Source: Ailanthus altissimus
Lineage: Eukaryota; Streptophyta; Magnoliopsida; Sapindales; Simaroubaceae
Reading direction: 5' to 3'
Assembly (NCBI GenBank): GCA_946807835.1
Contig: OX327694.1
Coordinates: forward strand, 4,910,001-4,974,000
Length of the DNA stretch: 64,000 nucleotides
Shown here: in pieces, positions 11,584 to 24,072 of the stretch
Position numbering within the stretch: position 1 is the stretch's first letter
How the letters are laid out: every line of letters starts with the position of its first letter
Notes under the pieces: generated by a model
Told to the model about the DNA's origin: nothing
Database searches by the model: none
The model's input: only the letters and a program-made list of their open reading frames with translations
Position numbers and translations under genes: made by a program

Positions 11584-14500
11584 TACCCCCCAACTAATTT
11601 ATTGCTAGTCCCTAACAATTCAAGCGTAATTAAAAATAAAATATAAGCATTTTAAACAAAATTTCAGTTCAAGATCACAATTGCTATCAAAGTTATTTCA
11701 TAACTTCTAAAATTGTACGTGTGTGAACTAAGCCAACCACAAACCACAAATTATATAACTTTGAAAATTTTCTCCATATAAAAACCTCAACTCAATATCC
11801 TCACGGGTGAAAAATTGTTTAAAGGGCTAAGGTTTCACTAATGAAGTTAGAAAAGAGATAAGCACTCAATAAAAGGTTACATTTAAGGATAGATAAATAA
11901 TCTAACATTGATCCAAAGATAGAAAAATTAATTGTTAGAGTTACACCATTCTTGCCACGTGCTAGATTTTCGGACCTCAAACATAAATATCACAAATAGA
12001 GCCAGATGGGAAACACTGTTTCCTAAAGACTTTTGTCTTTGAAAATAAAGACTTTATTGTAATAAATTGATTCTTTCTCTCTCTTTTTTTTTTTACTCTT
12101 TTGTCTTTTAACATTGAACGAAGACTTTTATTGAACTGAAGTGATTCTTTTTCTTTCTTTCTTTTTTTCTTTTTTTCTTTTTTTTCTTGAGAATATGAAG
12201 AACATTACAAAACATTACAAAATAAGAATTACTTCTCATTAAAATACATTTCACAAATTCGAGTCATCCTTCGAGTAGACAACCAAATCATTCCTTTATC
12301 CGAATAATGTCACTACAAACAAAAATTAACCAATTCAAAAGATCAATGAAAGTTCATAAACTATTTTCTTAAACCTCTCTACTTACTCATAAAAAGATGT
12401 GTGAGATTAAAAAATGTATACTTAAACATAACAAATCTATTGGTTATATACATTGAATCATCCATCTTACTACAAGGCTTAGTATTGTGTTCAAGAAATG
12501 ATTTCAAAAGTTACTCTTTAGTAATCAAGATAGAAAAAGTGACTAAAATCAGGTAATTTTGAAATTATACCTCGATAGAGGATCAAACTTGTTTACACAA
12601 AAATTACTAAAAATATATGCATAAAATACAAAAATAAAATTAACAAGTAGGTTAAAATGCATCTCAAGAGTCTAAAAATAAACCATTTACTCGTGCCATT
12701 CATGATATTAGATGTCAAAATTTTTTTTTTTGGGAAAAATAACAAAAAGTAATATTGACATTATATACAAACTATCTCTCCCCCTAACTAGATTGAGACA
12801 TTGTCCTCAATGTCAAAATACAGCAAGAGTATAGTATAGAAGATATCACCCGAAACATCTTTTATTGAAGAGAAAAATATGCAACAAAATAAAACAAACC
12901 ACACAAAATGCTGACAAATAAATAAAAGTAGAGAGACTACGAATGGAGAGTCAGATCTATCTTCTATTTATTTTCACTGTTATCAAGATACCAATCTACT
13001 AGACGCATGGTTGGATCAACAGAGGTTTGAAAGTTTATAATTCATCGAGCAACTGATTAATAGTTGAAGAAGAAATGAGGATCTGTCGAGCTACAGATGA
13101 GATGAATTATTTTTCCACCTCATAGTCAAGAAAAGATAACAACTCATTATAAAAACTATCAATATTTAACAAACTAATAAATTTTTTATGGATTTGTAAT
13201 TGTGCCCAAGAAGTAATTTGAAAAATTTCCTCCAGAGTTTTGAAGCCTCCTAGTAGAGCTATAAATGCATCAACATTCTTAAGCATTAGAGACATGCATT
13301 AATGCATTGATGATACCTATAACTCATCCCCAATTATTTTTCCTACAGTATCCCCAACACGTAAAGCTTTCAGTATGATACTCAAAACTCGTCTGCCTTT
13401 ATTATGTGTAGCTGCTGCTACACACCCCATTAATCCATAGTTACCTCTCTCATATACTAAATAAATTTTTCACTCAGCTAACACCTTATCAAGGGTTTCT
13501 GCCTCTTCTACAAACTTTCTTATTTTTCCAGGGCTAAATCCATAAAAGACATAAATTTATGTAAATTTACGAGTTGACGTTTCCTCCATTATTACACTTC
13601 CCCTAACCTTTGAATAATTTAGAGTATGTATAAAAATGCAAAAATAATGCAATGTATTTATAGAGCTAAAAAGGTGTTGCAATGTAAAACTAAATGGGTG
13701 ATTGGTTGTTATTAGATGAGATTAAGCTTTAAATGCAAATTTTCAAAATCAAAGTCGGCTATGAGTGGTTGGTTATTATTGAAGAAAATGTTTCAGGTTG
13801 AAATGAAACATTTCAAAGTTAACAGCTATAGTAAATATGTACAAGTAGTTGTGATGGTGGCTCATATCTTCCTTTGGTTTTACATCCCAAAACGGCTTAA
13901 ACGCCCTCTATGAGTCGAGAATAGGATTCCTATCCAATTTTCTTTTAAATTGGCAAACATGATCTTTTAGAGTCAAATTTTTGAGATTGTACAGCTCATG
14001 TTTCTTTAGGAATAATTCCCATAAATCACGAGTGACAATATGCAGATATCCACTGGGATGCGTCTCAAGAGTCATTTAGATATCATCCAAAGATTCTTTA
14101 CTCAGGTTATCCCTAATGAATCTAATTTTATCTTAGTGATTTACAAATACCATTTCTATACTGCGGCATCTTGTATTACAAGCAGTATGTGCACACTTGT
14201 AACAAATACCTAATCTTTTTGCTCTTCGCTTTTTTGCAAAAAAACTTTTACCTAAGCCGAGTATGTGAGAAATTAATAAGTCTAAAAACTCACCTACCAA
14301 TTGAACATGGGCTTCAATTAACCAACATACATCAGCAGGTATATTCATAATTATTAATAACCTTAATCTTTCACATCTTGCTTGGTAAATCTTCTTTAAG
14401 ACATGTTGAGGCAATGAGGAAAAATATTTTTTCAAATTCATTATAATGTCATTCATTTTTTAAGAAAGAATGAGAAGAAGAAGGTGTCAATAATTATGGA

Positions 14501-14880
14501 AAACTGGCAAAACTGACTTGAAATATCACAGAGTACCATTATTTGCCATTTAACCGAAAAATGAAAACATACAAAAGAAAAAAATAAATAAAATAAAATA
14601 ACAAATAAAATAAAATAAATCAAAAAATAAAATATGATACAGATAGATAGAACCTAATAAAGCAGGATAGATAGGATCTACAAGTTAGATTTCCTCGAGA
14701 CACATAGAGTTGTCTACCTTCTCTTCGTAGCTCTTCAATCATTGTTCATTGACTTTGAAAACTGTTTCATTATTTGGATTGTCAATTTCAACAGCTCTAT
14801 GAGAAAAAACATTTTTGACAATGAAAGGTCCAGTCTATCGAGAACGAAGTTTGCCAAGAAACAAGTGTAATCTTGAATCA
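11584..14880 (-). other. Long region between pol and 3' LTR of the gypsy
   Basis: About 3.3 kb downstream of integrase. Athila elements often carry an env-like or unknown frame here (family knowledge), but no intact frame remains. The minus-strand reading of 12798-12814 gives the ACATTGAGGACAATGT block found at this place in Athila elements. A T/C-rich tract, plus strand, lies at 12085-12190. Short frames at 13107-13295 and 14133-14456 are the only candidates for remnants. Confidence 0.6.
14133..14456 (-). CDS. Unknown 107-codon frame in the gypsy 3' region
   Basis: A 107-residue open frame on the minus strand. It is mostly helical-looking and hydrophobic in its middle. A C-x2-C...C-x3-C cluster near residues 88-96 follows a basic run (KKRRAKR) around residues 75-81. 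That spacing could bind zinc, but it matches no retroviral zinc knuckle I recognise. The position after integrase is where some Athila elements carry an extra frame. It could be a piece of that frame or a chance open frame in decayed DNA. Confidence 0.3.
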   Translation of the reverse strand: MNDIIMNLKKYFSSLPQHVLKKIYQARCERLRLLIIMNIPADVCWLIEAHVQLVGEFLDLLISHILGLGKSFFAKKRRAKRLGICYKCAHTACNTRCRSIEMVFVNH

Positions 14881-14904
14881 TACAAGAGAACTTTTTGTAA
14901 ATGT

Positions 14905-15720
14905 TCAAAGGTTTTTTTTTATAATATGTTTGTCATGAAATGTCTTTATTTTCTCTTTATAGATCCAAGAGTTTTCATAAGCATCATTCCTAATTTCTTC
15001 TAATTCGTTCAACTGGAATTTCCTTAGAGGACCAACTTTATCTAAGTCAAAGTTAATCATTTTGATAAACCAAAAAACTTTATGTTCCAATTCCACAGAT
15101 AAATGACAAGGTTTTTCAAAAATAAACCTATAGGGAGACATACCAATTGGTGATTTAAAAGCAGTATGATAAGCCCAAAATGCATCATTTAGTCGTGAAG
15201 ACCAATCTTTTTTATTTAGGTTTATTGTTTTTTTCTAAAATTTGTTTGATTTCCCTATTAGCAAGCTCAACTTGTCCATATGTTTGTGGGTGGTAAGGTG
15301 TAGACACTTTGTGTATGATTCTATATTTTTTTATTAACAGTTTAAAAGGTTTGTTACAAAAGTGTGAACCTCCATCACTTATAATTGCTCTAGAAATTCC
15401 AAACCTTATCAAAATGTTATTTTTTATAAACTTTAAAACTGTTTTATGATCATTATTTTTATAGGGGATTGCCTCAACCCATTAGAAAACATACTCAACA
15501 GCCACCAAGATATAAATTTACCCAAAAGAAGAAGGAAATAGACCCATAAAATTAATACCCCAACAATAAAAAAGCTCGATCACTAAATTGGGTTTAATGG
15601 CATCATATTTCTACGAGTTATACTTCCTAACTTTTGACATTGTTCACAAGTTTTGCAAAACTCATAGGTATCTTTGAAAAGGGTGGGCCAATAAAATTCA
15701 TATTGCAAAATCTTTGTTGC
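14905..15720 (-). pseudogene. gypsy integrase (broken)
   Basis: Minus-strand integrase in several frames. A zinc-finger-like C-x2-C-x2-C segment lies at about 15640-15665. Catalytic-core pieces follow at 15530-15560 (motif N-F-M-G, where the family has D-F-M-G), 15360-15395 (I-S-D-G-G-S-H-F-C-N) and 15265-15300 (Y-H-P-Q-T-x-G-Q-V-E). The C-terminal domain starts [14 protein letters not shown] at 15141 and runs to 14905. The first catalytic Asp is read as Asn through a G to A change, so this enzyme would be dead even without its frameshifts. Confidence 0.85.
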
Positions 15721-15808
15721 AGTTTTCTTTGAAGAAAAATGGCCACCACAAGCTTCAGAATGACAAAAAAAATGACATCATGAATTTCATTATGAGGCAC
15801 ACATCATC

Positions 15809-17445
15809 TTATGATTTGGTCAAGACAATATTTAAAAATGTATGAATCATCCTAAAAAAAATTATGTACCTCGCATGAAAATTTTCTGTTGTCCTGAGAT
15901 TGCCAATGAGATGGAAGTTTTCCTGTAACAAGAAAATTAGCAACATCAGCAAACTAAGATAAATTAATAATACCAAAAAGTTATTCATCTGAAAATGTAT
16001 CATTGATTGGTGAAGATTTAAAAGATTCATCGCAAATAAGTTTAGACAAGTGATTAGCCACAAAATTTTCAACTTCCTTTTATCCTTAATTGTGATGTTG
16101 AATTCCTGTAGAGGAAGTATCCCTCTAATTAACCTTGGCTTAGCATCCTTCTTCGAAAGAAGATACTTTAAAGCTGCATGATCGCTAAATACAACAATGG
16201 GTGAACCAATCAGATAAGATCTAAATTTTTGCATAGCAAATACTACTGCAAGTAATTCCTTTTCAGTTATAGAATAATTCATTTGACCACTATCAAGTGT
16301 TTTACTTGTATAGTATATGACATGGAGTTTCTTGTCTTTACTTGACCCTAAAACAACTCTAATTGTATAATCACTAGCATCACATATGATTTCAAAAGGT
16401 AAAGACCAACCATTAGATTGAATAATAGAAGCAAAAGTTAACATACTTTTAAGTTTATCAAATACTTCTTGACACGTTATGGTCCATTCAAAAATAGTGT
16501 CTTTTGATAAAAGATTACACAGTGGTCTAGATATAGCATTAAAATCTTTAATGGACCTTATATAAAAACTAGAATATCCTAAGAATGACGTAACATATTT
16601 TACACATGTAGAGGAAGGAAGATTGATGATCAAATCAATTTTGGCTTTATTCACTTCTATGCCCTTAGATGAAACAATATGACCTAGCACAATACCATGA
16701 TCAACTATGAAATGACATATTTTCTAATTAAGCAAAATATTCTTTTCTTTACATCTAGGAAGGACTTTCTTCAAATTTGATAAGTAATCATCAAATGAAT
16801 TACCAAAAATAGAAAAATCATCCATGAATACTTCAAGAAAACGTTAGACCATATCACTAAAAATACTAAGCATGCATCTTTGAAATGCAATAGATGCATT
16901 GCATAAACCAAAAGACATTCTTTTGTATGCAAATATTCTAAAATAGCATGTATAAATAGTTTTTTTCTTGATCCTCAAGTGCAATTTCAATTTGGTTGTA
17001 CCCAGAATACCCATCTAGGAAATAATAAAATTTATGCCCAGTTACCCTTTCTAAAATTTGATTTATAAAAGGTAGAGGAAAGTGATATTTCTTAGTCATC
17101 GAATTTAGCTTCCTATAGTCAATGCATATACACTAACTAGTAATAGTTCCAGTTGGAATTAATTCATTGTTTTCATTTTTTTACTATAGTTACTCTAGAT
17201 TACTTAGGTACAACTTGAGTAAGACTTACCCATTTGCTATTAGAAATAGGATAAATGATTCCTACATCTAAAAGTTTAAGGATCTCATTTTTTACCACTT
17301 CTTTCATGTTAGGATTAAGCCTTCGTTGCATCTCTCTAGAAGGCTTGGCATTATCCTCTAAATAAATTTTATGTGTGCATATTAAAGGGTTAATAGTTTT
17401 AATATCAGCAATGGTTGATCCTAATGCATTTTTGTGCAATTTCAA
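15809..17445 (-). pseudogene. gypsy reverse transcriptase and RNase H (broken)
   Basis: Reverse transcriptase starts near 17445, with a recognisable N-terminal region (R-R-L-N-P-x-M-x-x-V-V) and a G-I-I-Y-P-I-S block. The palm motif F-M-D-D is readable at about 16815-16826. The thumb/connection begins MLGHIVSSKGIEVNK at 16690. RNase H follows, with the D-A-S-D, T-E-K-E-L-L-A-V-V-F and S-D-H-A-A-L blocks, to about 16075. Stop codons break 16691-17199. Together with the integrase C-terminal wording, the block order points to the Athila branch. Confidence 0.88.
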
Positions 17446-17449
17446 AGCG

Positions 17450-18244
17450 TCAAGTGCCTTCTTGGAGTGAATTCAATTTAGATGAGATGATTACTGGAAA
17501 AGTTTCATTTTCACCAAAAAATGAATATTTGAGATGAGATGGCAATGGCTTTAATTCAAATTTTGGTGGTTGCACATTTGATAGCAAGAGAGCATTCGTA
17601 TTTGGTGGTAATTCTTCAAATCTTGGTCTCCATTTATCTATTTCAAGAACCTGTGAAGAAGAATGAGTTTCAAAATTATTTTTTATTTCATAATCATTAT
17701 TAGAATAATAGATATTAAATTCATCATGTGCATATTCTTCGATTAGATCAACTTCATGCACATTATCATCATCCATACATTGCTTGAAAATATTAAAAAC
17801 ATTCAATTCATAAGTAATATTACCAAAAGACAACTTCAAAAGACCCTTTCTATTATTAATCAAAGCATTAGAAAGAGTAAGAAATGGACGACCTAAAATG
17901 ATTGAAATTTAAGCATTCAAGTTCAAAATAGGATGTGTATCTAAAACAATAAAATCAACAAGAAAATAAAATTTATCAATTTAAACAAGCACATCTTCTA
18001 CTACTCCTCTTGGAACTTTCATACTTCTATCAGCAAGTTGAAGAGTGATTGGATTATGTTTGAGCTCACCAAGTCTTAATTGCTTATAAACATTGTAAGG
18101 TAAAAGATTAACACTAGCTCCTAAATCAAGCAATGCATGATCAATCTTAAAATTACCAATTACACAAGAAATGGTTGGACATTCAGGATCCTTATATTTT
18201 GGAGGAGTGTTTTGTTGAATGATTGAACTTACACTTTCGGTCAA
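17450..18244 (-). pseudogene. gypsy protease and protease-RT linker
   Basis: The aspartic-protease segment (17981-18244) carries D-L-G-A-S-V-N-L-L-P, then the flap-like R-S-M-K-V-P-R-G-V-V-E-D-V block. The linker at 17450-17863 contains P-P-K-x-E-L-K-P-L-P-S-H-L-K-Y, a conserved stretch between protease and reverse transcriptase in Athila elements. The two segments share a frame but are separated by stop codons around 17864-17980. Confidence 0.82.
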
Positions 18245-18517
18245 AAATGCTCTTTTTTAACATTAAGCTTGCTTTTGACTGTGTACAAATCTTTTAAAAA
18301 TTTGGCATAAGATGAAACTTGCTTTATTACATCTAACAAAGGGATATTTATTTTGACTAGCTTGAAAAGCTCATAGATGTTAGAATTTAGGTTCAACTTT
18401 TTAGTGAGTTTCAATCTTTGAAGAAATGGAGTAGGAATTGGATACTCTTTTATCTCAAAAGACTTTGACTCTTTTTTCTTCTCATTTTCTACTTCAGGTG
18501 GTTTAGGTTCATTTTTT

Positions 18518-20006
18518 TTAAGGAAGAGTTTTATCAATAACTTTATCACTAAGAAGTCTTGTGATGGTAATGATATTTTTAAGTGATTTTTCTTTTTTAC
18601 AAGATTCATTTAAATTGAATTCACTCAAGGGATTGAGTTTAGGTTGAAAAGGAAACTTACATTTTTCTTGATTTTGCACAAAAGATGTTAGATTGGAAAG
18701 TGTACTCTTGATTTCATTAGTGGCCCCTGAAGTTTGATCATTAAATCTTGATTGCTCAAGCATGAATGCTTGCAATGTATCCTCAAGGGTTTTTATGTTT
18801 GGTAAGTGATATGGATGAGGATTTGAAGGCTTTTGATGAGATTGTGTTTGAGCATTGTTATCATTTCTCCAACTGAAATTTGGATAGTTTCTCCAATTTG
18901 AGTTATAGGTGTTAGAGTACTAAGATGGAAAAAGATTTTTGAGTATAGTTTGTGGCATTCACTTGCTCATGCATTGATTCTTTAAAGATCGAAAGGTTTG
19001 GGCACTCATTTGCGAGATGACCAACAATATCACAATACCACAAACTCCTAATTTCCATAGCTTCCACTTTCCTAGCCAAACTAGCTACCCTAGCATTTAG
19101 ATCATGTTCTTGACTCAATTGATATTTTTTTTTTCATTAGAACTTGCAAGATTTGATCTAATTGAATTGGTAGAACTAGTGATTTGCTAATTTTGAGAAT
19201 TTTCAGATAAATGATCCAAATAATCGAATGCCTTATCTAGCTCTTTATCTAAAAATTCTCCATTACACATAGTTTCAATGAATTATTTTGTCTCAAGAAT
19301 TAAATTATCATAGAAAAAATTAATTGTTCTCTATTTTTGAAAACAATGATGTGGGTAAGAATTTAACAAATCTTTGAATCTTTTTCAACATTGAAAATAT
19401 GTTTCATTTTCCTTTTGAGAAAAATTTTGAATTTCTCTTTTTAAAGCATTAGTTTTATGTGTTGGAAATTTTTTCTTTAAGAATTAACATTGCATTTTTT
19501 TCCAAATACCTATTGACCTTGGTCTTAAAGAATTAAGCCAAGTTTTTGCCTTATCTTTCAATGAGAATGGAAACAATTTAAGCCTAATTATTTCTTCACT
19601 ACATCTTTGGTCATTAAATGTACTACAAACTTTCTTAAATTCTTTTAAATACAAATATGGGCTTTTCGATTCTAAGCCATAAAAATTTAGAATTAAGGGA
19701 ATCATTCCAGGCTTAAATGTAAAATTATTTGCATTCAAAGAAAAATGAAGCACGAGGATGTAGAGTTACGAAGAGGTTGTAAGTATTCATGGTTCGGATA
19801 TGTGCATTATCATGATTTTCATGAACACTTTCATTATCGATCATGCTGTGTGATGTGTTTGATGAAGAAGATGATGGAAAATTAAACAAATTATCAAAGC
19901 GAGTTTCAGAATTACGTTTCACCAATTGATGAGACTTAAGATCTGGAACCCATATACTCAACAAGAAGAGAAAACAAAATATAATAATAATAAATGCTCT
20001 AAACAA
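18518..20006 (-). pseudogene. gypsy gag (broken)
   Basis: Capsid-like sequence at 19484-19753 includes R-L-K-L-F-P-F-S-L-K-D-K-A-K-T-W-L, a typical Ty3/gypsy gag block. A zinc-knuckle remnant C-D-I-V-G-H-L-A-N-E-C lies near 18990-19030. Further gag C-terminal pieces lie at 18241-18775. Frames alternate between segments, showing several indels. The upstream frame at 19725-20006 would be the gag start or leader. Confidence 0.78.
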
Positions 20007-20331
20007 GAGAAGTAAAGTAAAGAAGAAAGAAAAATAAAATAAAATAAAACAAATTAGAATAAAATAAGATAAAGCAAATTAGAAGGCAAAATAAAAAAAA
20101 AGAGGAAATTATGTGGTAAGGCCAATCATAAAATAGAAGTTAGGGGAATAATTAAAAGTTAGATTAGAATAATCAAAGGTTAGTAAAAAAAAAAGTTAGG
20201 TGATCAAATCAACTATAGTCAAATAAAAATAACAAAATAAAGAATACTTAAAATAAAATAAGATAGGAGACTTAACCTTTCATAAAAAGAAAAAGAAAAA
20301 AATAACTATCAATTATCTTAGTTAATTTCAC

Positions 20332-20350
20332 TCCCCGACAATGGTGTCAA
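20332..20350 (-). other. Decayed primer-binding site, tRNA-Asp type
   Basis: Immediately inside the 5' LTR, the minus strand reads TTGACACCATTGTCGGGGA. The usual plant gypsy site complementary to tRNA-Asp is TTGGCGCCGTTGCCGGGGA (family knowledge). The four differences are all G to A or C to T, and three fall in CG or CNG contexts. Confidence 0.75.
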
Positions 20351-20355
20351 AAATT

Positions 20356-21525
20356 TGCTACAACTTAAATATTGCATTACCCAAGTGTAGGTTGTCTTAA
20401 TTATAGTATTTACTCGTGAGTCTAGTGTCGTATTCATAAGGAATGATCACCAAGAGCAAATGTTGTTTGTCAATATTCAAGAGTAATAAAGTATAGTACC
20501 CAAAAATGGAGAATATTGGTTGATTTTAAAAGAAAAGATTACCAAGTATAAATTAAGAAATCAATTTAGAAGAACACTAAGGCATTAGAGATCCATACTT
20601 ACTTCGGTTGTAGCAGAGTTCCTTTGATCCTTTTACTCACTTAAAAAATAATTTCAATTGATGGAAAACATCATTCGTAAAAATATGTTATTAATATGTA
20701 GAAGATTTTTTCAAGCATTCTCTGTGCCCTTAGTCTATAAAGAATCAAGGTTTCAAACAAACCAAAATCACTTTAAAAAATGATAAATCAAATTATTTGA
20801 ATACAAACTTGAAATATAAGAGTAAGATCAACATGACAAAATTACACATCCATTAAGTGTTTCACTCCTAGCCTTAGTTAAGAGTTTAGAACAACATAAC
20901 TTGAAAAAATATAATAAATAAAAAATGAACTAAAGATTACAAAATGACAGAATATATCCCCTCCCTCCTCCCTTTAACTAAGGGTGTCCTTAAAAAGGCA
21001 AATTTATGGGTACTATTCACGTGTGAAAAAATCTTCAATATTTTTTAAACTTTCTACTGAATTTGTAATGCTCTTTTGAATGGGAAGTTGGTCGAATTGA
21101 ACTTTCTGCTCAACTAACAATTTGTAGATAATTGAATTATCTTTCTCTGACTTCTAAAATTATACCAATTAGATTCGTATTTTATAAGATATGGTCTGAA
21201 TTCAATAGCCTGCTCTGACTGGGCCTTCACTACAAATGGGTCATCTTCAAAGCCACTTTTCACCCTTCAAACATTCAAATTATAAATTTTGTGTGAAATC
21301 TAATTTTGTTGTACATGAAATTATCTTTCCACAGGTTCAAGAGTTACTTCAATTGAAGTTTTGGTAGAATGTTATACCTAAGTTACCGAATCTACATTAA
21401 AAAAGTTAAAAGCTTAAATGTGTACAATACTGAAAACATTCTCAAGTTAGGGAGATTTATAACACTAATGGTGTAAAATAATGTTGAAATGTTTTTATTA
21501 AATATTTAATTTTAAGTGTTCATCA
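20356..21525 (-). repeat. 5' LTR of the Athila-like element
   Basis: 1170 bp, homologous to 10421-11583. It adjoins the decayed tRNA-Asp primer-binding site, which marks it as the 5' LTR on the minus strand. The outer flank GTTAT is the decayed partner of ATTAC at 10416-10420. Confidence 0.88.
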
Positions 21526-21990
21526 GTTATCTAACAGGCTAATCTTTTAGGTCAATGGCAAGTATTCGACCCATGACAAGTGGTATCAGAGCAGATTCGA
21601 ATTCTCAATCACATGGGGGCTTCTAAAATCTCTCCAATAGAGATTGCCACATGGAATGTGAAGCCCCTATACTCCAAAGGGGATAGGTAATACGGGTCAA
21701 GTGAACCCCAAATATTCTATATCTTGAACCCCAATAAAATTTGTGACGTGAGTAGTAGGTCCCCTAGCCTACGGAGATGGACAATACGGGACTAAGTTAG
21801 CTTCTGTAGTTGGGTTAGACCACGATGAAAGTGTTACGTGATTAAGTAAGAGGTAATATCAAATTTCACATTAAATAATTAAGTAAATCTTAGACATATA
21901 TAAATGGATATACAATATTATCTAACAATTAATTTTTTTAGTTAATAAAAAATACTCGACCCATAACATATGTGTGACCATTTCCTAAAA
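21526..21990. repeat. 395-bp tandem repeat, right of gypsy insertion
   Basis: This continues the unit broken at 10420: CTAACAGGCTAATCTTTTAGG, TTCGACCCATGACAAGTGG, TTGCCACATGGAATGTG and GGATAGGTAATACGGG. A third unit begins near 21886 (AATCTTAGACATATA) and fades by about 21990. With the element removed, the period from 10386 is again about 390-395 bp. Confidence 0.75.
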
Positions 21991-23309
21991 AAAAAAAAAA
22001 TGGCCAGCATGACATTGGGTAGCCTATATGTATATCACTTTGTTCATCCATGCTCGTAATATTCATGCACCCATTTAAAAAAAAAAGCTATATATCGTTT
22101 TGTCACAAAAAGAGAAGGGTCAACATGGCTGGGGTAGTCTATATTATTATTTTGATCACCCACACTCATAATATGCATAAAAAATAATAAAAAAAACTCT
22201 ACTGGCTGCCCATGCCTTATATATATATTATTTTCATCTCAAAATTAACATAACATCAAATGACCAGATTTGAACCTAAAAATAGATGTAATATTAGATC
22301 AGATGTAACCTAGTTGAACCTTTAGTTATATCCGTATGAATCATTAATGTGATTCTCATAACATTGATATAAGTTAGTTTTGTATATTATTAATAACAAA
22401 CTTTGTCGTAATGCTTCTTATTATATTGTTAGCTCCAAATCATCGTGGACAATATAATAAAATGCTATTAGAACTTGTGTAATGCAGACAAAAGGAAAAT
22501 CTGATTCGATACAAAGAAAATCACATATAGCATTACCACAATATTGGTCGTCCTCCTCTTCACGCCCAATCAAGTACAAGCACCATCCATACACTTATAT
22601 TTCTTTTGTTTAATAATACTCGGAATTAATTCACAGTAACAGAAGTTCTTTAAAAAAGAAAAATTACAGTAACAGAAGTAATATCGGATTCTACAAAATA
22701 AGCATACAAAAAAGTCAAAGAAGAAGAAACGAACAAAAAAAAACGAGGCGGATTGAAACCCACCGACTTCAATCAAATAACAACACCACCCGAAACTTAT
22801 CGGCAGTGGGAGCCACCTGAGCTTGCTGACAGCGTCTTCTGAGTTATTGGACATAATTCGGGTTGCGAGTCAGGTACGGCTTATCTGGAACCCGCATCCT
22901 ACTGACCCGCATGTCCGTGGGTTTGAAATTGAAAAACCCGGGTTTGAGTTATACGTATACGCAGTCAAATTTTATCCGAGTTAGTTTCATCTGGGTTCTT
23001 CCGGATTCGGGTTAAATTACAACCTTAGTAAAGAATATCATTCAACAAACGGTTGGCTTAGTTCCTATTTAGGACATAAGCCTTAAAATGCTTTCCGGGT
23101 TCACTAACTTTGAGCTTTATTACTACTCATATTGTGAAGGAGATGAAAATCTTTACTCAGAACAGCAAAGATAATGCTTCTTAAACATGAATTATCAACT
23201 TTATCTATAATACAAGATTCACGAGATCATAGATAGAAGGGCTTAGATGAATTAGGTGAGGGTCGGATGTCAAAATCTTAAATTGCTTGATTAGAAAAAA
23301 ATTAATGAG
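21991..23309. other. No supportable gene
   Basis: AT-rich DNA. Two loosely similar stretches (about 21985-22075 and 22095-22200) share words such as GGTCAACATGGC/GGCCAGCATGAC and TATATCGTTTTGTC/TATATCACTTTGTTC, so an old local duplication is possible. GGGTTTG- and CCCGG-containing blocks at 22860-23025 resemble internal parts of small DNA transposons. The minus-strand frame at 22570-22854 is Phe-rich and not recognisable. Confidence 0.4.
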
Positions 23310-23926
23310 TGTGAAAATATTAATTAAAAGTTATCGAAATATGATTTGAAGAATAAGTCAAGTGCATAGAGTACGCGAGAATTGAAGATAAATGTAAAAG
23401 AAGGCGAAAGATGAAAGCACAGTGCCCAGAATAAGCATCGCGACGCCTAGGCAGGCGCACCAGCGCCGCGGCAATAAGTGCTGAGCGCGACGGCGCTGGG
23501 TGTGAGAACAGTTTTCTATTTTGATATTTACTTATTTCATTTTTCACTTGCTTCAAAATTCTTTAATACGACTCTCACACATTTAGAGTAAATTTAGGAC
23601 GTCCTAAAGCTTATATAAAGGCTCTCTATTAACTTGTAAAGACATCTAAGTGAGATTTTTGTGATTCTTAGTGAGAGAAAATCCCTTAATTATAAGAGAG
23701 AGTGTTTCTTTCTAAGTCTTTCTTGTAAAAAGTATATTTTGTGAGTGCCTTGTGATTTAATAATATACGAAAGTGATCTTGATTCGCTATGGACGTAGAC
23801 AAGTTGTCGAACCACGTAAATTTTTATATATTCTACTTCTACCATTTATTTTTTTAGTTTCTTAATAACTTGTTTTGCATATATTATTTAAGTTATAATA
23901 CTTGTTTGTGTACTTCCACTTTAATA
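23310..23926 (+). mobile_element. Solo LTR of the 55.4-kb copia family
   Basis: 617 bp that matches the copia LTRs at 55448-56207 and 60230-61016 block by block. The start is TGTGAAAATATTAATTAAAA, then a GC-rich GCGCC cluster at 23433-23500. The TATA box TATATAAA is at 23612, with a GAGAGAAAATCCCTTA leader and a GACGTAGACAAGTTGTCGAA block. The end, CTTTAATA, corresponds to CTTCAACA. Flanks are ATGAG (23305-23309) and ACGAG (23927-23931), a 4/5 target duplication. No primer-binding site or pol follows, so this is a solo LTR. Confidence 0.85.
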
Positions 23927-23930
23927 ACGA

Positions 23931-23949
23931 GTATATATATATATATAAT
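23931..23949. repeat. AT dinucleotide microsatellite
   Basis: An uninterrupted (TA)n run of about 18 bases just right of the solo copia LTR. Confidence 0.8.
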
Positions 23950-24072
23950 TGATTCTCGATTAATATAAAGTCTTTTAGAGAAAATTAATAATAAAATTAT
24001 GTGAATTCAATCTCAAATCCAATAATATCATACCCGTAGGAAGAGGGTTGAAGTCACCTAGTGTTATTTGCT

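Larger units (their letters stand above)
10421..21525 (-). mobile_element. Athila-like Ty3/gypsy retrotransposon, decayed
   Basis: An 11.1-kb LTR retrotransposon read on the minus strand: 5' LTR at 20356-21525, gag, protease, reverse transcriptase/RNase H, integrase, a long downstream region, 3' LTR at 10421-11583. Both LTRs start TGCTA(T/C)AACTTAAAT and end AAGTGTTCATCA on the plus strand. The flanks are ATTAC on the left and GTTAT on the right. The sister repeat unit shows the uninterrupted site as ATTAC followed by CTAACA, so this is a target duplication altered by transitions. The protease-to-reverse-transcriptase wording and the ACATTGAGGACAATGT block downstream of pol are typical of the Athila branch (family knowledge). 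Several frameshifts and many stops make it inactive. Confidence 0.9.

Noticed and set aside
22570..22854. 94-codon minus-strand frame starting MSNNSEDAVSKLR
   Set aside because: The first 13 residues look gene-like and are followed by a possible splice donor (CAGGTGGC), but no second exon could be found and the rest is Phe/Cys-rich noise.
23400..23510. GC-rich island as a possible CpG-island promoter of a host gene
   Set aside because: It is the GC cluster of a solo copia LTR with identifiable ends and a TATA box.
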